Of a stretch of 57,832 nt of DNA, positions 57,689-57,832 are shown piece after piece; position 1 is the first letter of the stretch, and the number at the start of each line of letters is the position of its first letter. The DNA comes from Dehalococcoidia bacterium (GTDB lineage Bacteria; Chloroflexota; Dehalococcoidia; UBA2979), in the NCBI GenBank assembly GCA_009379925.1, contig WHSU01000019.1:1-57832 (forward strand). The letters are read 5' to 3'. A program made the position numbers and the translations under genes. The notes beneath the pieces were generated by a model that saw only the letters and a program-made list of their open reading frames with translations, made no database searches and was not told where the DNA came from.

Positions 57689-57832
57689 TGTTGACGGCGC
57701 TCGGCGGAATTCCCCAGGGTCGCTCACCGAAATTCCCCACCTCGCGGGCGGGTGATCGAGCGTCATCCTAGCGCGTGGTCATCGGCGTGATCCCCTTTCG
57801 GAGCTGGTCGATGCGGGCCTGGTGGGTGCGCA
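57689..57832. mobile_element. End of an IS21-like insertion element (cut by window)
   Basis: A terminus beginning TGTTGACGGCG at 57689 and containing two short repeats AATTCCCCA (57708-57716 and 57731-57739), spaced 23 bases apart. Multiple terminal repeats of this kind and the 5'-TG end are typical of IS21-family elements. A minus-strand coding end (residues ending in KGITPMTTR, stop 57770-57768) runs off the right edge and would be the 3' end of its helper or transposase gene. Identity is inference from end structure. Confidence 0.55.
57768..57832 (-). CDS. 3' end of a gene in the IS21-like element (partial)
   Basis: Twenty complete codons before a TAG stop: RTHQARIDQLRKGITPMTTR. Too short to assign. 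Position next to IS21-type repeats suggests the C-terminus of the element's last gene (istB-like), but a transposase or unrelated gene is possible. Confidence 0.35.
   Translation of the reverse strand, partial: RTHQARIDQLRKGITPMTTR

Noticed and set aside
1..57832. tRNA or rRNA genes
   Set aside because: I looked for TPsiC-arm-like GGTTCGA contexts and acceptor stems; the occurrences seen lie within coding sequence. A covariance-model search would be decisive.

Overview
The window is GC-rich, gene-dense bacterial chromosome with many GTG/TTG starts and frequent 4-base start/stop overlaps. I count about 64 protein genes, no rRNA or tRNA that I can recognise, and no CRISPR. Threonine/alanine/proline-rich stalks on secreted proteins, several family III CoA-transferases, DUF2203, long ThyX, SirB1/TPR and MidA-type genes suggest a member of Chloroflexota (Dehalococcoidia-like). 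That placement is inference from gene content, not a computed phylogeny.

Layout. 1-5.6 kb: 3' part of an acyl-CoA carboxylase carboxyltransferase, MscS channel, TlpA-type thioredoxin, sirtuin, Asp-box propeller protein, and a small anchored surface protein. 5.8-8.8 kb: degenerate receiver protein, endonuclease IV, a lipoprotein and a small conserved protein. 8.8-16.3 kb: acyl-CoA metabolism, with a three-gene operon (nitronate monooxygenase-like protein and two family III CoA-transferases) transcribed away from an MFS exporter across a shared promoter region, then an acetyl-CoA hydrolase/transferase and a RidA protein. 16.3-21.5 kb: ThyX, small zinc or cysteine proteins, DinB-like protein, a NarL-type two-component pair whose kinase is frameshifted, and a cupredoxin lipoprotein. 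21.6-29.1 kb: a frameshifted PspC/DUF6220 membrane protein, FabF, CPA2 antiporter, CoA-transferase, alpha/beta hydrolase and a second anchored surface protein. 29.2-41.7 kb: four-cluster ferredoxin, dUTPase, aquaporin, FG-GAP lipoprotein, MFS, DUF2203, second cupredoxin, PlsY-like protein, SirB1/TPR, YjbQ, GDPD, MidA, NifU-like scaffold, MocA-like and MBL-fold proteins. 41.7-48.7 kb: ChrA, an ECF41 sigma factor with its partner oxidoreductase and a textbook ECF41 promoter, ZIP transporter, PadR with a HAAS-type membrane protein, a doubly frameshifted nucleoside hydrolase, and MmcQ. 48.7-57.8 kb: TauE, RF3, RDD protein, NrdR, a secreted barrel-like protein, an orphan PAS histidine kinase, a frameshifted small membrane protein, a serine hydrolase, DUF402, and the edge of an IS21-like element.

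Most promising second looks. Two unrelated secreted proteins share a Pro-Gly-Gly-Thr-Gly / Gly-rich / hydrophobic / Arg tail that looks like an unnamed surface-anchoring signal. The ECF41 promoter matches the published consensus exactly. The aquaporin carries a plant TIP-like selectivity filter. Several genes have a -10 box only 6-9 bases before the start codon (probable leaderless mRNAs). Five single-base frameshifts in four genes, mostly in short G runs, look more like assembly or sequencing errors than biology. I did not find a convincing multi-gene defence, secretion or biosynthetic system that is wholly new.
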